Shown here one piece after another: positions 44,912-54,828 of a stretch of DNA of 64,000 nt. The first letter of the stretch is position 1. Every line of letters begins with the position of its first letter. The notes under the pieces are model-generated. The model saw nothing but the letters and a program-made list of their open reading frames with translations, was not told the origin of the DNA and searched no databases. The translations under genes were made by a program, and so were the position numbers. The DNA lies in the NCBI GenBank assembly GCA_963794655.1, contig CAWCEV010000006.1, positions 1,922,001 through 1,986,000 on the forward strand, read 5' to 3'. Source of the DNA: Roseiarcus sp963794655 (GTDB lineage: Bacteria; Pseudomonadota; Alphaproteobacteria; Rhizobiales; Beijerinckiaceae).

Positions 44912-44987
44912 GCTCCCATCGTCTAGCGGTCCAGGACGTCGCCCTCTCACGGCGAAAACAGGGGTTCGAGTCCCCTTGGGAGCGCCA
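44912..44987 (+). tRNA. tRNA-Glu(CTC)
   Basis: The sequence folds as a standard tRNA: acceptor GCTCCCA pairs with TGGGAGC, D arm has TCTAGCGGTCCAGGA, the anticodon loop is CCTCTCA (anticodon CTC, reads GAG), the T arm is GGGGTTCGAGTCCCC, and the 3' CCA is encoded. Confidence 0.97.
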
Positions 44988-45157
44988 ATTATTTCATGTC
45001 CGCAGGGGAGCGGTCGCCCCCGACGCGGCCGAGGCGGACAACGCCGCGGCGTTGATAACATTCGCGTCAGAACAAACCAAGAACTACGTCTCCCCACCCC
45101 GTCGGCGACCGACCCGACCTCGCCAGCCAATCCCTGGGAGGCGTTGCGGGTCGGGGT

Positions 45158-45346
45158 GTGCGGGTTCTCGCCCCCTATTGCAACGACAAGCGGGAGTTCG
45201 AGGGCTTCTGGCTCGCTACCGTCAAGCGGATCGAGAACGGCGAGTTCACCCTCGAGTGGTTCGAGGCGCCTGAATATCCGCCGTTCAGAATCGCAGCGAA
45301 AGACGTCGCCATCGCGCACCCGGAGTTCCGCGTCACCGGCAAGTAG
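45158..45346 (+). CDS. Small conserved-looking hypothetical protein
   Basis: The 62-residue product starts at a GTG and reads like a folded single domain: RVLAPYCNDKREFEGFWLAT, then ENGEFTLEWFEAPEYPPFRI and a final strand ending RVTGK. The alternation of aromatic and charged residues suggests an SH3/Tudor-like beta barrel. I do not recognise a family. It is preceded by GGGAG and lies just downstream of tRNA-Glu. Confidence 0.55.
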   Translation: MRVLAPYCNDKREFEGFWLATVKRIENGEFTLEWFEAPEYPPFRIAAKDVAIAHPEFRVTGK

Positions 45347-45486
45347 CGCTTGGCGAGTGCGATCGCCACGACCACCATCATTCTCCTCGCATGGGGCGGC
45401 CTTCGGGTCGCCCTCTTTGTTCCGCCCATGTCCTGAAGCGGCGCGCGCCATTCCCCATCCCAATCCCACCATCAAGGAAGCAAGCC

Positions 45487-45715
45487 ATGACCAGCACAAC
45501 CGCGACCACCGACGAGCGCATCCGCGCCCTTAGGGACGCCTTCCGCCGCTCTTCGTCGGCGGCATGGTCATGATCACCGCGGGCGTTGAAGCCATGCCAG
45601 TCGACCAACGTCGCTCGCTGCTGGCGAAGGTTCGCGCCTACGACGCCTTATCGACGACAACGATCCACACCGCGAACACGACTTCGGCGCGATGGACGAG
45701 GGCGGCCTCCGATGA
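45487..45715 (+). pseudogene. DUF3768 protein, frameshifted
   Basis: Three successive frames together spell a DUF3768 protein: TDERIRALRDAFRRS from the ATG, then FVGGMVMITAGVEAMPVDQR and LLAKVRAYDA after a first shift near 45550, then DDNDPHREHDFGAMDEGGL after a second near 45650, and a stop. DUF3768 genes are common on plasmids and integrated elements of alphaproteobacteria and have no known function. The C-terminal half of the domain is missing, so this is a truncated, decayed copy. Confidence 0.7.
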
Positions 45716-45755
45716 GCTTTACGTAAGGAACTGATCGTGCCTCGGCTCTGTAGCT

Positions 45756-45875
45756 CTAAGCGGGCACAGCGAGGGAGCGCACAAGGCCGCGAACCGCCGC
45801 CCTGGTCAACTTCGCTTTGGGAATGGCGGTCAGCGAAAACAGGTCCTTGCCTCTGTCGGCGCGCCTTTGGCTCAT
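45756..45875 (-). CDS. Possible 39-residue peptide
   Basis: A short frame starts at an ATG, reads a basic N-terminus, then KDLFSLTAIPKAKLTRAAVR and LVRSLAVPA, and stops. The amphipathic, Arg/Lys-rich pattern looks protein-like, but there is no ribosome binding site and no family. It may be the remnant of a longer gene in this decayed interval. Confidence 0.25.
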   Translation of the reverse strand: MSQRRADRGKDLFSLTAIPKAKLTRAAVRGLVRSLAVPA

Positions 45876-45978
45876 TCACCCGTCCGCGTTGGTCCGCTCA
45901 GGCTAGCCTCGGTGCACCCGATTCGGAACGCCTTGATGCTTGCGCTACCGAGGAATTGCCGTCGTCCGCAGTTTGAGA

Positions 45979-46836
45979 TCAGCCCTTCTTCTTGTCGCCG
46001 CTTTTCTCCTGCTTGACCACGGCGTGATATTTGCGCCGGATATCTGCGAGATCGACCGAAGGCGGCGGGAAGGCGAGCTTGAGGTCTTCCATCGTGTCGG
46101 CCATGATCTGCGACACGGCGAGATTGCGAAACCACTTGTGGTTGGATGGGATCACATACCAGGGCGCATGGCTCGTGCTTGTCGCGCTGATCGCATCCTG
46201 GAAGGCTGCGATGTAGTCGTCCCATAACGCCCTTTCCGAATAATCCGATTCGCTGATCTTCCAGTTGCGATTTGGGTCGTCCAGACGCTGCTCGAACCGG
46301 GCGAGCTGTTCCTCCCTGCTGATGTGCAGGAAGAACTTGATGATCGTCGTGCCGTTCTCGGTGAGCAGCGCCTCGAAATCGTGAATGCGCTGGTAACGCT
46401 CTGTCCAAACGTCCTTGTCGATCAGCTTGTGGACTCGCGTCACCAGCACGTCCTCGTAATGCGAACGGTTGAAGATGACGATCTCTCCTTTCCCCGGCGC
46501 GTGCGGGTGAACACGCCAGAGAAAATCGTGCGCGAGCTCGTTCGAGGTTGGTTGCTTGAAGCTGGCGACGGTCGCTCCCTGCGGGTTCAGGGCGGTGAAA
46601 ACATGCTTGATCGTGCCGTCCTTTCCACCGGCGTCGAGCGCCTGCAGGACGACAAGGATTGAATGCTTGTGTTCTGCGTAAAGAAGGGCCTGCTGCCGAA
46701 ACAGCTTCTGCTGATAGGTATCGATTTCCTGCTTCGCTTCGTCGGGCAACTCGTGTCTGCCCTTATAGCCCGGGTCAAGCTTTTCGAGTTTCAGCTTGCT
46801 GTCCGGGGCGACCCGAAATTCCTTGCGATAATCCAT
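45979..46836 (-). CDS. Polyphosphate kinase 2 family protein
   Basis: The 285-residue PPK2 has Walker A ALDAGGKDGTIKHV (Lys72), Walker B FNRSHYEDVLV (residues 122-132) and the lid region with the helical ISREEQLARFEQRLDDPNRNWK. PPK2 enzymes transfer phosphate between polyphosphate and nucleotides; this single-domain type often makes ADP or ATP from AMP or ADP. GGAGGAG precedes the ATG. It sits downstream of acetate kinase and phosphotransacetylase, which suggests a role in energy supply when respiration is limited. Confidence 0.92.
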   Translation of the reverse strand: MDYRKEFRVAPDSKLKLEKLDPGYKGRHELPDEAKQEIDTYQQKLFRQQALLYAEHKHSILVVLQALDAGGKDGTIKHVFTALNPQGATVASFKQPTSNELAHDFLWRVHPHAPGKGEIVIFNRSHYEDVLVTRVHKLIDKDVWTERYQRIHDFEALLTENGTTIIKFFLHISREEQLARFEQRLDDPNRNWKISESDYSERALWDDYIAAFQDAISATSTSHAPWYVIPSNHKWFRNLAVSQIMADTMEDLKLAFPPPSVDLADIRRKYHAVVKQEKSGDKKKG

Positions 46837-46934
46837 GCGTTGCTCCTCCCGCGGACCCGTGGCCGCCGCAATCCCTGCTTTATATCGACGGTCGGCTTTA
46901 CCCGCAGTGCTCCAGAAAAACGCCCCTCAGGCCT

Positions 46935-48143
46935 TCACGCTGTAACCGCAGCCCTCGGCGAGCGTTCAATCCCGCTTTTGTCGACAAGGGCTAGCGTGTG
47001 CCGGGCGATCATGATCTCTTCATTGGTCGGGATCACCCAGGCGCGGACTTTGCTGGCCTTGGCGGAGATTAGCGGGCCATGCGCCTTGTTCGCGGCCTCG
47101 TCCAGTTCGAGCCCGAGCCAGCCGAGTTTTTTGCAGACGGCGGCGCGGATAGGCGCGGCGTTTTCTCCGATGCCGGCTGTGAAGACGATCGCGTCAAGAC
47201 CCCCGAGCAGACCGGTATAGGCTCCGGCGAAAAAGACAATTTGGTAGACGAAGTAGTCAATCGCCTGCTTGGCTTCGGGCGCAGCGCTCTGAAGCAGCGT
47301 ACGCACATCGTTGCTGATCCCGGAGAGGCCCTTGAGGCCGGACTCCTCGTAGAGCACGTGCTGCAGAGACTTGTCGTCGAATAACTTGCGCCGCAGCAGA
47401 TAGAGCAATGCGCCGGCGTCGATCGCGCCGCAGCGCGTGCCCATCGGCAAGCCCTCGATGCCCGAGAAGCCCATCGTTGTGGCGATGCTTTTGCCGTCGA
47501 GGATTGCGCACATGCTCGCGCCCGACCCGAGATGGCAGACTATCACCCGCCGAGCCGAGGGATCGTACTTTGGCAGTGTCCTGTTGATGTAATCGTATGA
47601 GGTGCCGTGATAGCCCCAGTGGCGCACGCCCTCGTCGCGCACCGACTTCGGCACGGCGTATAGCTGCGCGATTTCCGGCATGGAACGATGGAAGGAGGTG
47701 TCGAACACTGCAACCTGCGGCAGTTGGGGATAAACGCGCCTGATCGCGCGAATGCCTTCGACCTCAAGCGGCTGATGCTGCGGCTCGAGCATCGATAGCC
47801 CGTCGAGATAGGCAAGAGCTTCATCGTCGACCAGCGCCGGACCATGGTAGCGCGCTCCCCCCTGCACGATCCGGTGGCCCGCCGCGACGACGCGAACATC
47901 CTGAAAAGCCTTTGCGACCCAGTCGAGGACAAGACGGAAGCCCGTCTCCGCGTTAATCGGCTTGGGCCATGCATGGGCTTCGACCTTGACGCCATCGCTT
48001 CGGCTCGCCGAGAAGCGCGGCGACGTCATCATCCCCTCGATTTCGCCGTGTGTGTCGAGGGAAAGCGCGTCGCCAGTCTCGCGATAGAGCGCGAATTTGA
48101 GGCTCGACGAGCCGCTGTTCAGAACCAGTATGCCGCGATCCAT
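46935..48143 (-). CDS. ackA: Acetate kinase
   Basis: The 402-residue protein shows LVLNSGSSSLKFALY (N-terminal phosphate loop), GHRIVQGGARY, VFDTSFH, WGYHGTSYDYIN and VFTAGIGENA, all acetate kinase landmarks. It interconverts acetyl phosphate plus ADP and acetate plus ATP. A CGGAG site precedes the ATG, and its start lies four bases after the end of the phosphotransacetylase gene, so the two are co-translated. Confidence 0.95.
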   Translation of the reverse strand: MDRGILVLNSGSSSLKFALYRETGDALSLDTHGEIEGMMTSPRFSASRSDGVKVEAHAWPKPINAETGFRLVLDWVAKAFQDVRVVAAGHRIVQGGARYHGPALVDDEALAYLDGLSMLEPQHQPLEVEGIRAIRRVYPQLPQVAVFDTSFHRSMPEIAQLYAVPKSVRDEGVRHWGYHGTSYDYINRTLPKYDPSARRVIVCHLGSGASMCAILDGKSIATTMGFSGIEGLPMGTRCGAIDAGALLYLLRRKLFDDKSLQHVLYEESGLKGLSGISNDVRTLLQSAAPEAKQAIDYFVYQIVFFAGAYTGLLGGLDAIVFTAGIGENAAPIRAAVCKKLGWLGLELDEAANKAHGPLISAKASKVRAWVIPTNEEIMIARHTLALVDKSGIERSPRAAVTA

Positions 48144-48147
48144 GACT

Positions 48148-49125
48148 TCACTCCGCGCTCGGGCCGTCGAACAGCGACGGGTTGCGTCTGACCGCGTCGG
48201 CGACCGTCACCGCGAGCGCAGCCGACAGCGTCCGCGTTTCGGCGCTGTCGGCCCGGCTTGTCAGGATGATAGGGACTCGCGCGCCCATGACGCAGCCCGC
48301 GGCCTGAGCGCCCGCCATGAAAAGGAACTCCTTGTACATGGCGTTGCCGGCGTCGATATTGGCCGCGATTAGAATGTCGGCATGGCCCGCCACCGGAGAG
48401 TCGATGTTCTTGACCCTGGCGGCCTCGGGATCGACCGCGCCATCGAGATCGAGCGGGCCATCGACAATGCCTCCGACAATCTGTCGCCGATCCGCCATCT
48501 TGGCTAGGGCCGCGCCATCGAGTGTCGAGGGCATTTTGGAGCGGACGACCTCAACGGCGGAAATCACGGCGACCGTCGGCTTCGGGTTGCCCAGCGCGTG
48601 AGCCGTGAAGATGGCGTTCTGGCAGATGTCGCGCTTCTGATCGAGGTCGGGCGCGATATTGATCGCTGCGTCCGAGAGGATGATCCGGCGTCCGTAAGGC
48701 GGCGAGAAAATCAGCGCGCAATGGCTTAGAAGCCGGCCGGTTCTAAGTCCCGCCTCCTTCTGCACAACTGCGTGTAGAAGCACATCGGTGTGCAGGCTGC
48801 CCTTCATCAGCGCCTGAATCTCTCCGCGCCCTGCCATCTGGCACGCCCTGGCGGCTGCATCCTCAGGGTCGGGAACGTCGACGATCTTCCAGGAGCCGAG
48901 ATTGGCGCGTTCCTTTGCGGCGAGCGCCCGGATGTCAGCCCCAGGACCGATCAGCACCGGCGTGATGAGGCCGTCCTTGCCAGCCTCAACCGCGCCCATC
49001 AGCGCGTCAACGCTGAGAGGGTATACGACGCCGGTCTCCACCGGCCTGAAGGCTTTGCAAGCGGCAATCAGATTATCGAGCCGCTGCGGATGCGCATGGT
49101 CAGCCGCCCTTAGCGCCTCATTCAT
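48148..49125 (-). CDS. Phosphate acetyl/butyryltransferase
   Basis: The 325-residue enzyme is of the short PTA/PTB type, without the DRTGG and dethiobiotin-synthetase-like regions of long Pta. Features include ALMKGSLHTDVLLHAV, LSHCALIF, ILSDAAINIAPDL and DILIAANIDAGNAMYKEF. It exchanges CoA of acetyl-CoA (or butyryl-CoA) for phosphate. Coupled with the adjacent acetate kinase it gives ATP from acyl-CoA. GGAG precedes the ATG. Chain-length preference cannot be read from sequence. Confidence 0.92.
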   Translation of the reverse strand: MNEALRAADHAHPQRLDNLIAACKAFRPVETGVVYPLSVDALMGAVEAGKDGLITPVLIGPGADIRALAAKERANLGSWKIVDVPDPEDAAARACQMAGRGEIQALMKGSLHTDVLLHAVVQKEAGLRTGRLLSHCALIFSPPYGRRIILSDAAINIAPDLDQKRDICQNAIFTAHALGNPKPTVAVISAVEVVRSKMPSTLDGAALAKMADRRQIVGGIVDGPLDLDGAVDPEAARVKNIDSPVAGHADILIAANIDAGNAMYKEFLFMAGAQAAGCVMGARVPIILTSRADSAETRTLSAALAVTVADAVRRNPSLFDGPSAE

Positions 49126-49188
49126 GATGAAGTCTCCAATCGGTCAAGGAATTGTCGAACCCCACCGCTCGCGCGGCGGGGTTGTATG

Positions 49189-51786
49189 TCAGCGGATCGG
49201 CGACGCCAGTGCGTTCAGGGGCGTCGCCTGCTCTCGCCTTTCGGTAACGGCATTAAAGATGAGCTTCACGATGTCGGTCAGGATCGTCCAGACGATGACG
49301 TAAGCCCAAACCACGCCGATCAGCGCCCACGGCAGAGCCGGCACCAGCACGCCATAGGCGCACATGAGCACGGCCACGATCTGCGTCGCGACGATCGCAA
49401 AGAACAGAGGCGCCGACGGCCATGGCGGCAGGATCATTGCCTTGCGCGACCGTACCACGAACAGCAGCATATGCCCGCCGGCCGCGAGCTGCAGGAACAG
49501 CATGGTCTGCAGATGATGCGGATCGATGTGGATCCAGGACATCAGGCTCTGGTCGTTCATCCATTCCATGCCGAGCAGCACCAGGCCGAAGCTTTGCGCG
49601 GTCGCCATGAGTCCCATGAGGCCGGAGAAAATGAGAATCCTGTGCATGTTCCAGCGCACAGGCGAGTCGCCAGTCCGCACGTTGTCGTAGGCGATCGTCA
49701 TGATCGGGATGTCGTCCAGGAGCGCAAGCGCGACAATCATGATCGCGGTCAACGGCTGGATGTTGAAAATCACACTCGACATCACCACGACCAGCATGAT
49801 CGCGATCGTCATGGCAATCCGGTAGTAGACGTAGCTGGTGATCCGCTCGAAGATCTTGCGCGCTTCCACGATCGCGTTGACGATCGTCGAGAGGCCCGGC
49901 GCGGTCAGGATGAGCGCCGCTGCGCTCCGCGCCGCGTCGGTCGCGCCGCTGACCGCAATGCCGCAATCGGCCTGCTTGAGCGCGGGCGCATCGTTCACCC
50001 CGTCGCCGGTCATCGCGACGATGTGGCCGGTCTGCTGCAGGCTCTTGACGATCTCGAACTTGTGCTCCGGGAACACGCGGCCGAAGCCGTCGGCCCGTTC
50101 GACCGCATGCGCGGCGCCAAGCGGGATGTGGTCCGGATCTGTGCCCTTTGGGAAGACGTCGCCGGCCACCAAGAGATGCGTGCCGAGCCCGAGCTGGGCG
50201 GAAATCTCGCTGCCGATGGCGACGTCGTCACCGGTCACCATCTTGACCTCAAGCCCGAGCTTCTTTGTCTGCGCGATGGTAGACGCGGCGTATGGCCGCG
50301 GAGGATCGAGCAGCGAGAGCAGGCCGAGAAGTTTCCACGTCTTGCTATCGTCTTCGGAGCTGGCGACTCCAAGCGCACGGAAACCGTGCTGCGCGAGATC
50401 CTCGACCTTGTCGTCGTAAGCGGTCTCCGTCGCAGAATCGAGCTTGCAGAGCGCCGAGATCGCCTGTGGCGCGCCCTTGGCGTAATGCCAGGTCTTGCCC
50501 TTTGGATCGACGACCGTCGTCATGGTGCGCTTGTTGACCGGGTCGAAGGGCACGAGGTTCGTCTGTTTGTAAGCCGCCAGCGCCTTCGGATCGGCGACGC
50601 CCTTCAGCACCGCTTCGTCGATAGCGTCTTCGCTGCCGATCTTGGTCGCGAGCGCGGCCCCCATGACGATGTCTTCCGCGCGGGTTCCGCCGAAGGGGAT
50701 CGGAGTCGAGAGGGTCAGCTTGTTCTGGGTCAGCGTGCCCGTTTTGTCGCTGCAGAGGATGTCAACGCCCGCAAGCTCGTCAATCGCCGACAGCCGAGAG
50801 ACGATCGCCTTCTGCTTCGAGAGCGCGAGCGCGCCGAGCGCGAGCGTGACCGACATGACGGCCGGCAGCGCCACTGGCACCGACGCGACGAGGAGGACCA
50901 GCACGAATTGCGCGATCTGCCCGGCCTGGTCCCAGCTCCAGTGCCCGGGGACAACCATGGTGCGGTAAACATTGACGCCGACGAGCACGACGGCGAGGGC
51001 CGCCGCGAGCAGGATGGGGAAGTCGCCGATCTGCACGACCGCCTTCTGCGAGTGGGACTTGGCGCCCGCCGCGGCGACGAGCTTCGCGGTGCGGCCGAAG
51101 AACGTGTTGTTGCCGATGGCGGTCACGACGCCCTGCATATCGCCCTGCTTGGCGATCGAGCCCGAATACGCCACGTCCCCGACAGCCTTGCCGACCGGCA
51201 AGGACTCTCCGGTTAGCGCGGCTTGATCGATCGATAGATACGAACCGCCGGTCAGGAGGAGATCGGCAGGCACGATCTCGCCGGCGGTCACATCAACCAT
51301 GTCGCCTACGACAAGATCGATCGCCTCGACGCTCTGCCACTTGCCGTCCCTAAGCGCGCTCGCCTTGAGCGCCAGGCCTTTGCGGAGCGCGGCAAGCGCG
51401 TTCGCGGCCTTGGCGTCCTGCCAGAACCCGACCGCCGCGTTGTATAGGAGGAGGCCGGTCACCACGATAAAGTCCGGCCAGTCGGCGCGTAGGAGCGAGA
51501 TGATCGCCGCCGCCTCGATCATCCACGGGATTGGCCCCCAAAAATAGCCGAAGAGCTTGTGCCAGAGCGGCTCCTCCTTGGCGACGATCGCGTTGGGGCC
51601 GTCTTTTGCGAGCTGGGCCTTCGCCTCTTCGGAGGTGAGGCCCTTTGGCGAGCTCTTGAGCTCGGCGAATTTGGCCGCGATGGCCGCGGCGTCAAGCCGC
51701 TTTTCCCGATGCGAGCCGGATTCGCTGTGCTCGACTGCCCCCGGCGCTATAGCGGCGCCCGTCACTTTCGTATCAATTGCGTTCAT
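49189..51786 (-). CDS. Plasma-membrane proton-efflux P-type ATPase (P3A)
   Basis: The 865-residue protein has actuator LTGES (191-195), PVALP (304-308) in membrane helix 4, the phosphorylation motif DKTGTLT with Asp347, and GDGVNDAPALK. PVALP plus the short extracytoplasmic loops fit fungal/plant-like H+-ATPases that pump protons out using ATP. Alphaproteobacterial copies occur in stress islands like this one. GGAG precedes the ATG, and the DUF3141 gene ends 43 bases upstream on the same strand. Confidence 0.93.
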   Translation of the reverse strand: MNAIDTKVTGAAIAPGAVEHSESGSHREKRLDAAAIAAKFAELKSSPKGLTSEEAKAQLAKDGPNAIVAKEEPLWHKLFGYFWGPIPWMIEAAAIISLLRADWPDFIVVTGLLLYNAAVGFWQDAKAANALAALRKGLALKASALRDGKWQSVEAIDLVVGDMVDVTAGEIVPADLLLTGGSYLSIDQAALTGESLPVGKAVGDVAYSGSIAKQGDMQGVVTAIGNNTFFGRTAKLVAAAGAKSHSQKAVVQIGDFPILLAAALAVVLVGVNVYRTMVVPGHWSWDQAGQIAQFVLVLLVASVPVALPAVMSVTLALGALALSKQKAIVSRLSAIDELAGVDILCSDKTGTLTQNKLTLSTPIPFGGTRAEDIVMGAALATKIGSEDAIDEAVLKGVADPKALAAYKQTNLVPFDPVNKRTMTTVVDPKGKTWHYAKGAPQAISALCKLDSATETAYDDKVEDLAQHGFRALGVASSEDDSKTWKLLGLLSLLDPPRPYAASTIAQTKKLGLEVKMVTGDDVAIGSEISAQLGLGTHLLVAGDVFPKGTDPDHIPLGAAHAVERADGFGRVFPEHKFEIVKSLQQTGHIVAMTGDGVNDAPALKQADCGIAVSGATDAARSAAALILTAPGLSTIVNAIVEARKIFERITSYVYYRIAMTIAIMLVVVMSSVIFNIQPLTAIMIVALALLDDIPIMTIAYDNVRTGDSPVRWNMHRILIFSGLMGLMATAQSFGLVLLGMEWMNDQSLMSWIHIDPHHLQTMLFLQLAAGGHMLLFVVRSRKAMILPPWPSAPLFFAIVATQIVAVLMCAYGVLVPALPWALIGVVWAYVIVWTILTDIVKLIFNAVTERREQATPLNALASPIR

Positions 51787-51829
51787 ATCACCAACTCCAA
51801 TCCTGCTCGAGGTGGCGCCGCAAGAGACT

Positions 51830-54146
51830 TCAACTGCGCTTGCGCGCCGCCTGCCGAGCTGCGCCGACCCGCTTCGGCGCAGCCGCCGCGGACTTGCCCA
51901 TTACCGCGACGCGCTTGGGCGCATTGGCTGCGGGCCTACCCAACACCTCAGTGACCACCGCTATCCGTCGCATCGTCTCCGGTGTCGGAGAGCCGGCGGC
52001 GTCAACGATCTCCCGCAATTCCGCGATGAGGTTGCGCCTGTCGTCCTCCCTGGCCACCATCGACGCGAGCGCCCTCACCGCCTGCTCGCGATCGAGCTGA
52101 AGTGCGAAGAACTGGATGCGCGCAATTCTCTTGACCTCGTCCTCGGGCAGCGCCGCGAGCTCGGGCGCCGCCGTACGGATCGCGAAGGCCGACCGCTCGT
52201 CGAAAGCCCTGTCCGCTTCGAGGACATAAAGCAGCGCCCGGAACTTCGCCTCGACCCGACCGCCTTTGCCGATGTCGGCGCGATAGGCTGCGAGCGTGGC
52301 GTCGAGGGCGGCGCGCTCCTCGGGTGTCTTGGCCGGCGGATCACGCGGCTCGAAGACTCCGGATCCCGTCCCGACCATGGCCTGGGTGACCGGTGAGCCG
52401 TAGATCGAATAGAAGAGCTGCTCCTCGAGTTTATCGCGCGTGTCGCGGATAACGTTCCAGCCTGCCGTGATCGCGTCTGCAGCCTGTTCCTGCATTTGCA
52501 GGAAAGCGCTATCTGCCGCCGCCGGATGACGAGCGGCGCGCACCTTCTCAGCCATTGCCGCCACACCCCTCATCATCGGGTTCGTGTCGGCAAACATCGT
52601 GTATTGCGCACGAACCGGGTTCATGGCGCGAATGGCGTTCGCGACCTGCTCGCCGGCCATCGCCCTGACGAATGGTTGGAGATAGGTGCGATAGTTGGCG
52701 AGACCGATCTCCGATACCCGGGCGACCGTCGCGAAGGCGCGATCATCGGCCTCGCTGTTCCGCCCGAAGGCGCGCACATCGTCGAGGGTGCGCATCTCAA
52801 AGCGGCACTGGAAGTCGCCGGCCACGAGGTTCGCGCCGGGCTCGTTCGGAGTCTTCGGCGTGACGACCAGCTCGTAGAGCCCCGGAGGCAGACATTCGAC
52901 GACGTCCATCGTCTGCATGATGTCCTCATGCTCTCGCTCGGCGACCTTCGGCGAGACGAAGATCGCGAGGTGGCCGACCTTGGGGTCGACGCAATAGACG
53001 ATCGTCTTGCCCTGCGCCCTGATGTCGTCGACGCTTTCATAGAGGTCGAGGATCCAACCGAGCGTTTGCTGCGGCGGGCTGATGTTGTCGCCAAGCGAGG
53101 TGAACACAATGATCGGCGAGGTGACGTTGCGGATGTCGAACAGGCGCCCGTCGGAGGTCGCGATTTCGTTTCGGGCCAGTTTGTCGCCGATGAAATGCTT
53201 GTCGACGAGATACTGGATCTCCTCGCCGTTGAGCTGGATGAAGTCGCCCCACCATTTCTCGAAGCCGAGGAAGCGCGGCCCTTCGGTGTCGACCGCTTTG
53301 TCAACATTGTGCAATTTGCCGAACAGCGTGTTGCCGGGATTGAGATTGTCGAAGTTGGCGATCAGGTTCGCCCCGTCGAACTTGCCGGCGCCGAGATCGC
53401 TCGCCAGCGCGGCGGCCACGACCCGCCGAGCAGGCCGCCGGAGTAGCGCATCGGATTATTGCCGTGCACGCCTTGCCAGTAAGAGATGGGCGAACCCGGC
53501 ATCAGCACCATGCTGAAAAGGTCCGGACGCAGCATGGCCACCATCAGCGTCTGATAGCCGGCCTGGCAGTTTCCGACCGCGAGCGGCCGCGGAGCCTCAG
53601 AATGCAACTCGACGATGCGCTCGAAGAACTTGACCTGGCCCTCGACCACGTCGAGGAAGGTTTGACCGGGGACCGGCTCGGCGGCAAATCCGATGAAATA
53701 AACGGGATGTCCTGCGTCAAAGGCGTCGCCGATCTCGCTCTCGCGATGGAAGCCGCCGATGCCCGGCCCCTGTCCAGCCCGCGGATCGACCACCACGACG
53801 GGCCGCCGGTTGGGATCGATCGTCGTCCCCAACGGCGGAATGACGCGAGCGAGCGAGTAGTTGATTGGCCGACGGAGGCTCTTGCCGCTCACGAGAATCT
53901 CATGACCGAAGGTCAGGACCGTCGCCAGCGGTCGCGAGGCCATCTCCGCCTGATCATTGCCGCGCTCGCGCAAGATATCGAGCTGAGAGCGCTGCGCTCG
54001 GCGGCGTCGACTACATAATCCTTGAGCGCGCTGGACATCGCAGGCGCGCTCGCCAGATCCTTGCCCAGGCTTAATTGCGAGAAAGGATCGAGTGCGGTCT
54101 GCGCCTTGAGTGGAACGGGGCGGGGGAAGGACGGCGCTTCGTTCAT
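51830..54146 (-). pseudogene. DUF3141 (PHA-synthase-like alpha/beta hydrolase) gene with two frameshifts
   Basis: Three frames in sequence encode one DUF3141 protein of roughly 770 residues. The first runs from the ATG at 54146 (MNEAPSFPRPVPLKAQ) to about 53983, where one base seems missing before LDILRERGNDQAE. The second covers the hydrolase core, including VVVDPRAGQGPGIGGF, AVGNCQAGYQ (nucleophile elbow with Cys) and GSPISYWQGV. Near 53415 another base is missing between GGLLGGSW and ALASDLGAGKFDG. The third runs on to the stop at 51830 with a basic tail. Either the gene is dead or the assembly has two single-base errors. GGAG precedes the start. Confidence 0.85.
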
Positions 54147-54828
54147 CGCGTGTCTCCAATAATCGCTAAGTATATATAGTATACTACTAGCAGCTGATAG
54201 CCACTTACGGAGAGATTGCGAGATATATAATGCGACTCATTGTCGCGTATTCTACGAACATGGACAGGTTGGTTAAGTATTGTCGTGAAACGTTCCTTTT
54301 TATACGTTTGTTGCGCAATGCACCATAAATTTACTGCCCAAAATGGGCGCCACAAGGCCGACCTCTCTCGCGGGGTCAAAACCAACCCTGGGGCGCAATC
54401 GATTATGTCCAGTCGCGCCCCTTGGAGAAGGTTCTCGACCCGATAGGCGATCGGACTCGAACCTCAAGGCGCGCTCAAGGCACGAGATCGCAGATTGCTG
54501 GTCAGGGGTTTCGAACGCTGACCTCCGGGACTCTGGCTCGAACGCCGAAACGCCCAGTTCGGGCGAAGGTCGCTGATCTCCGCGCCGCCAGACTGACTGG
54601 CGGAGACTCAAAGCCTCGCTACTCGGGAACTGGCCTGGCTAGGTTGTCAGCGCCGGATCGGATCAAGCTCCGGCATAGGCCCCAGCGCCGACTTCGCCAT
54701 CAGCTCCGATTGTGCAGTGGTCAAGATCGGGGCGCTCGCATTGAGCAAAGGCCTCCGCCCTCTGGAGCAGGCGTCTCTGAGGCCAAAACCAAAGTCGGCC
54801 CGCACCGACGACCCGCACTGCGCCGATT
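54147..54828. other. Gene-free interval with AT-rich promoter-like start
   Basis: The first 160 bases are markedly AT-rich, unlike the surroundings, and include the palindrome AGTATACT (54178-54185) and the run TATATATAG, about 30 bases upstream of the DUF3141 start; a minus-strand -10 element there is plausible, but no good -35 is seen. The rest has no supported gene on either strand. Confidence 0.45.

Noticed and set aside
49186..51216. 676-residue plus-strand frame
   Set aside because: It is the antisense of the H+-ATPase gene and is His/Arg/Asp-rich without any domain.
54340..54620. tRNA-like stretches such as GGTTTCGAAC and GGCTCGAACGCC
   Set aside because: T-arm-like words are present but no acceptor stem, anticodon arm or complete cloverleaf could be drawn.
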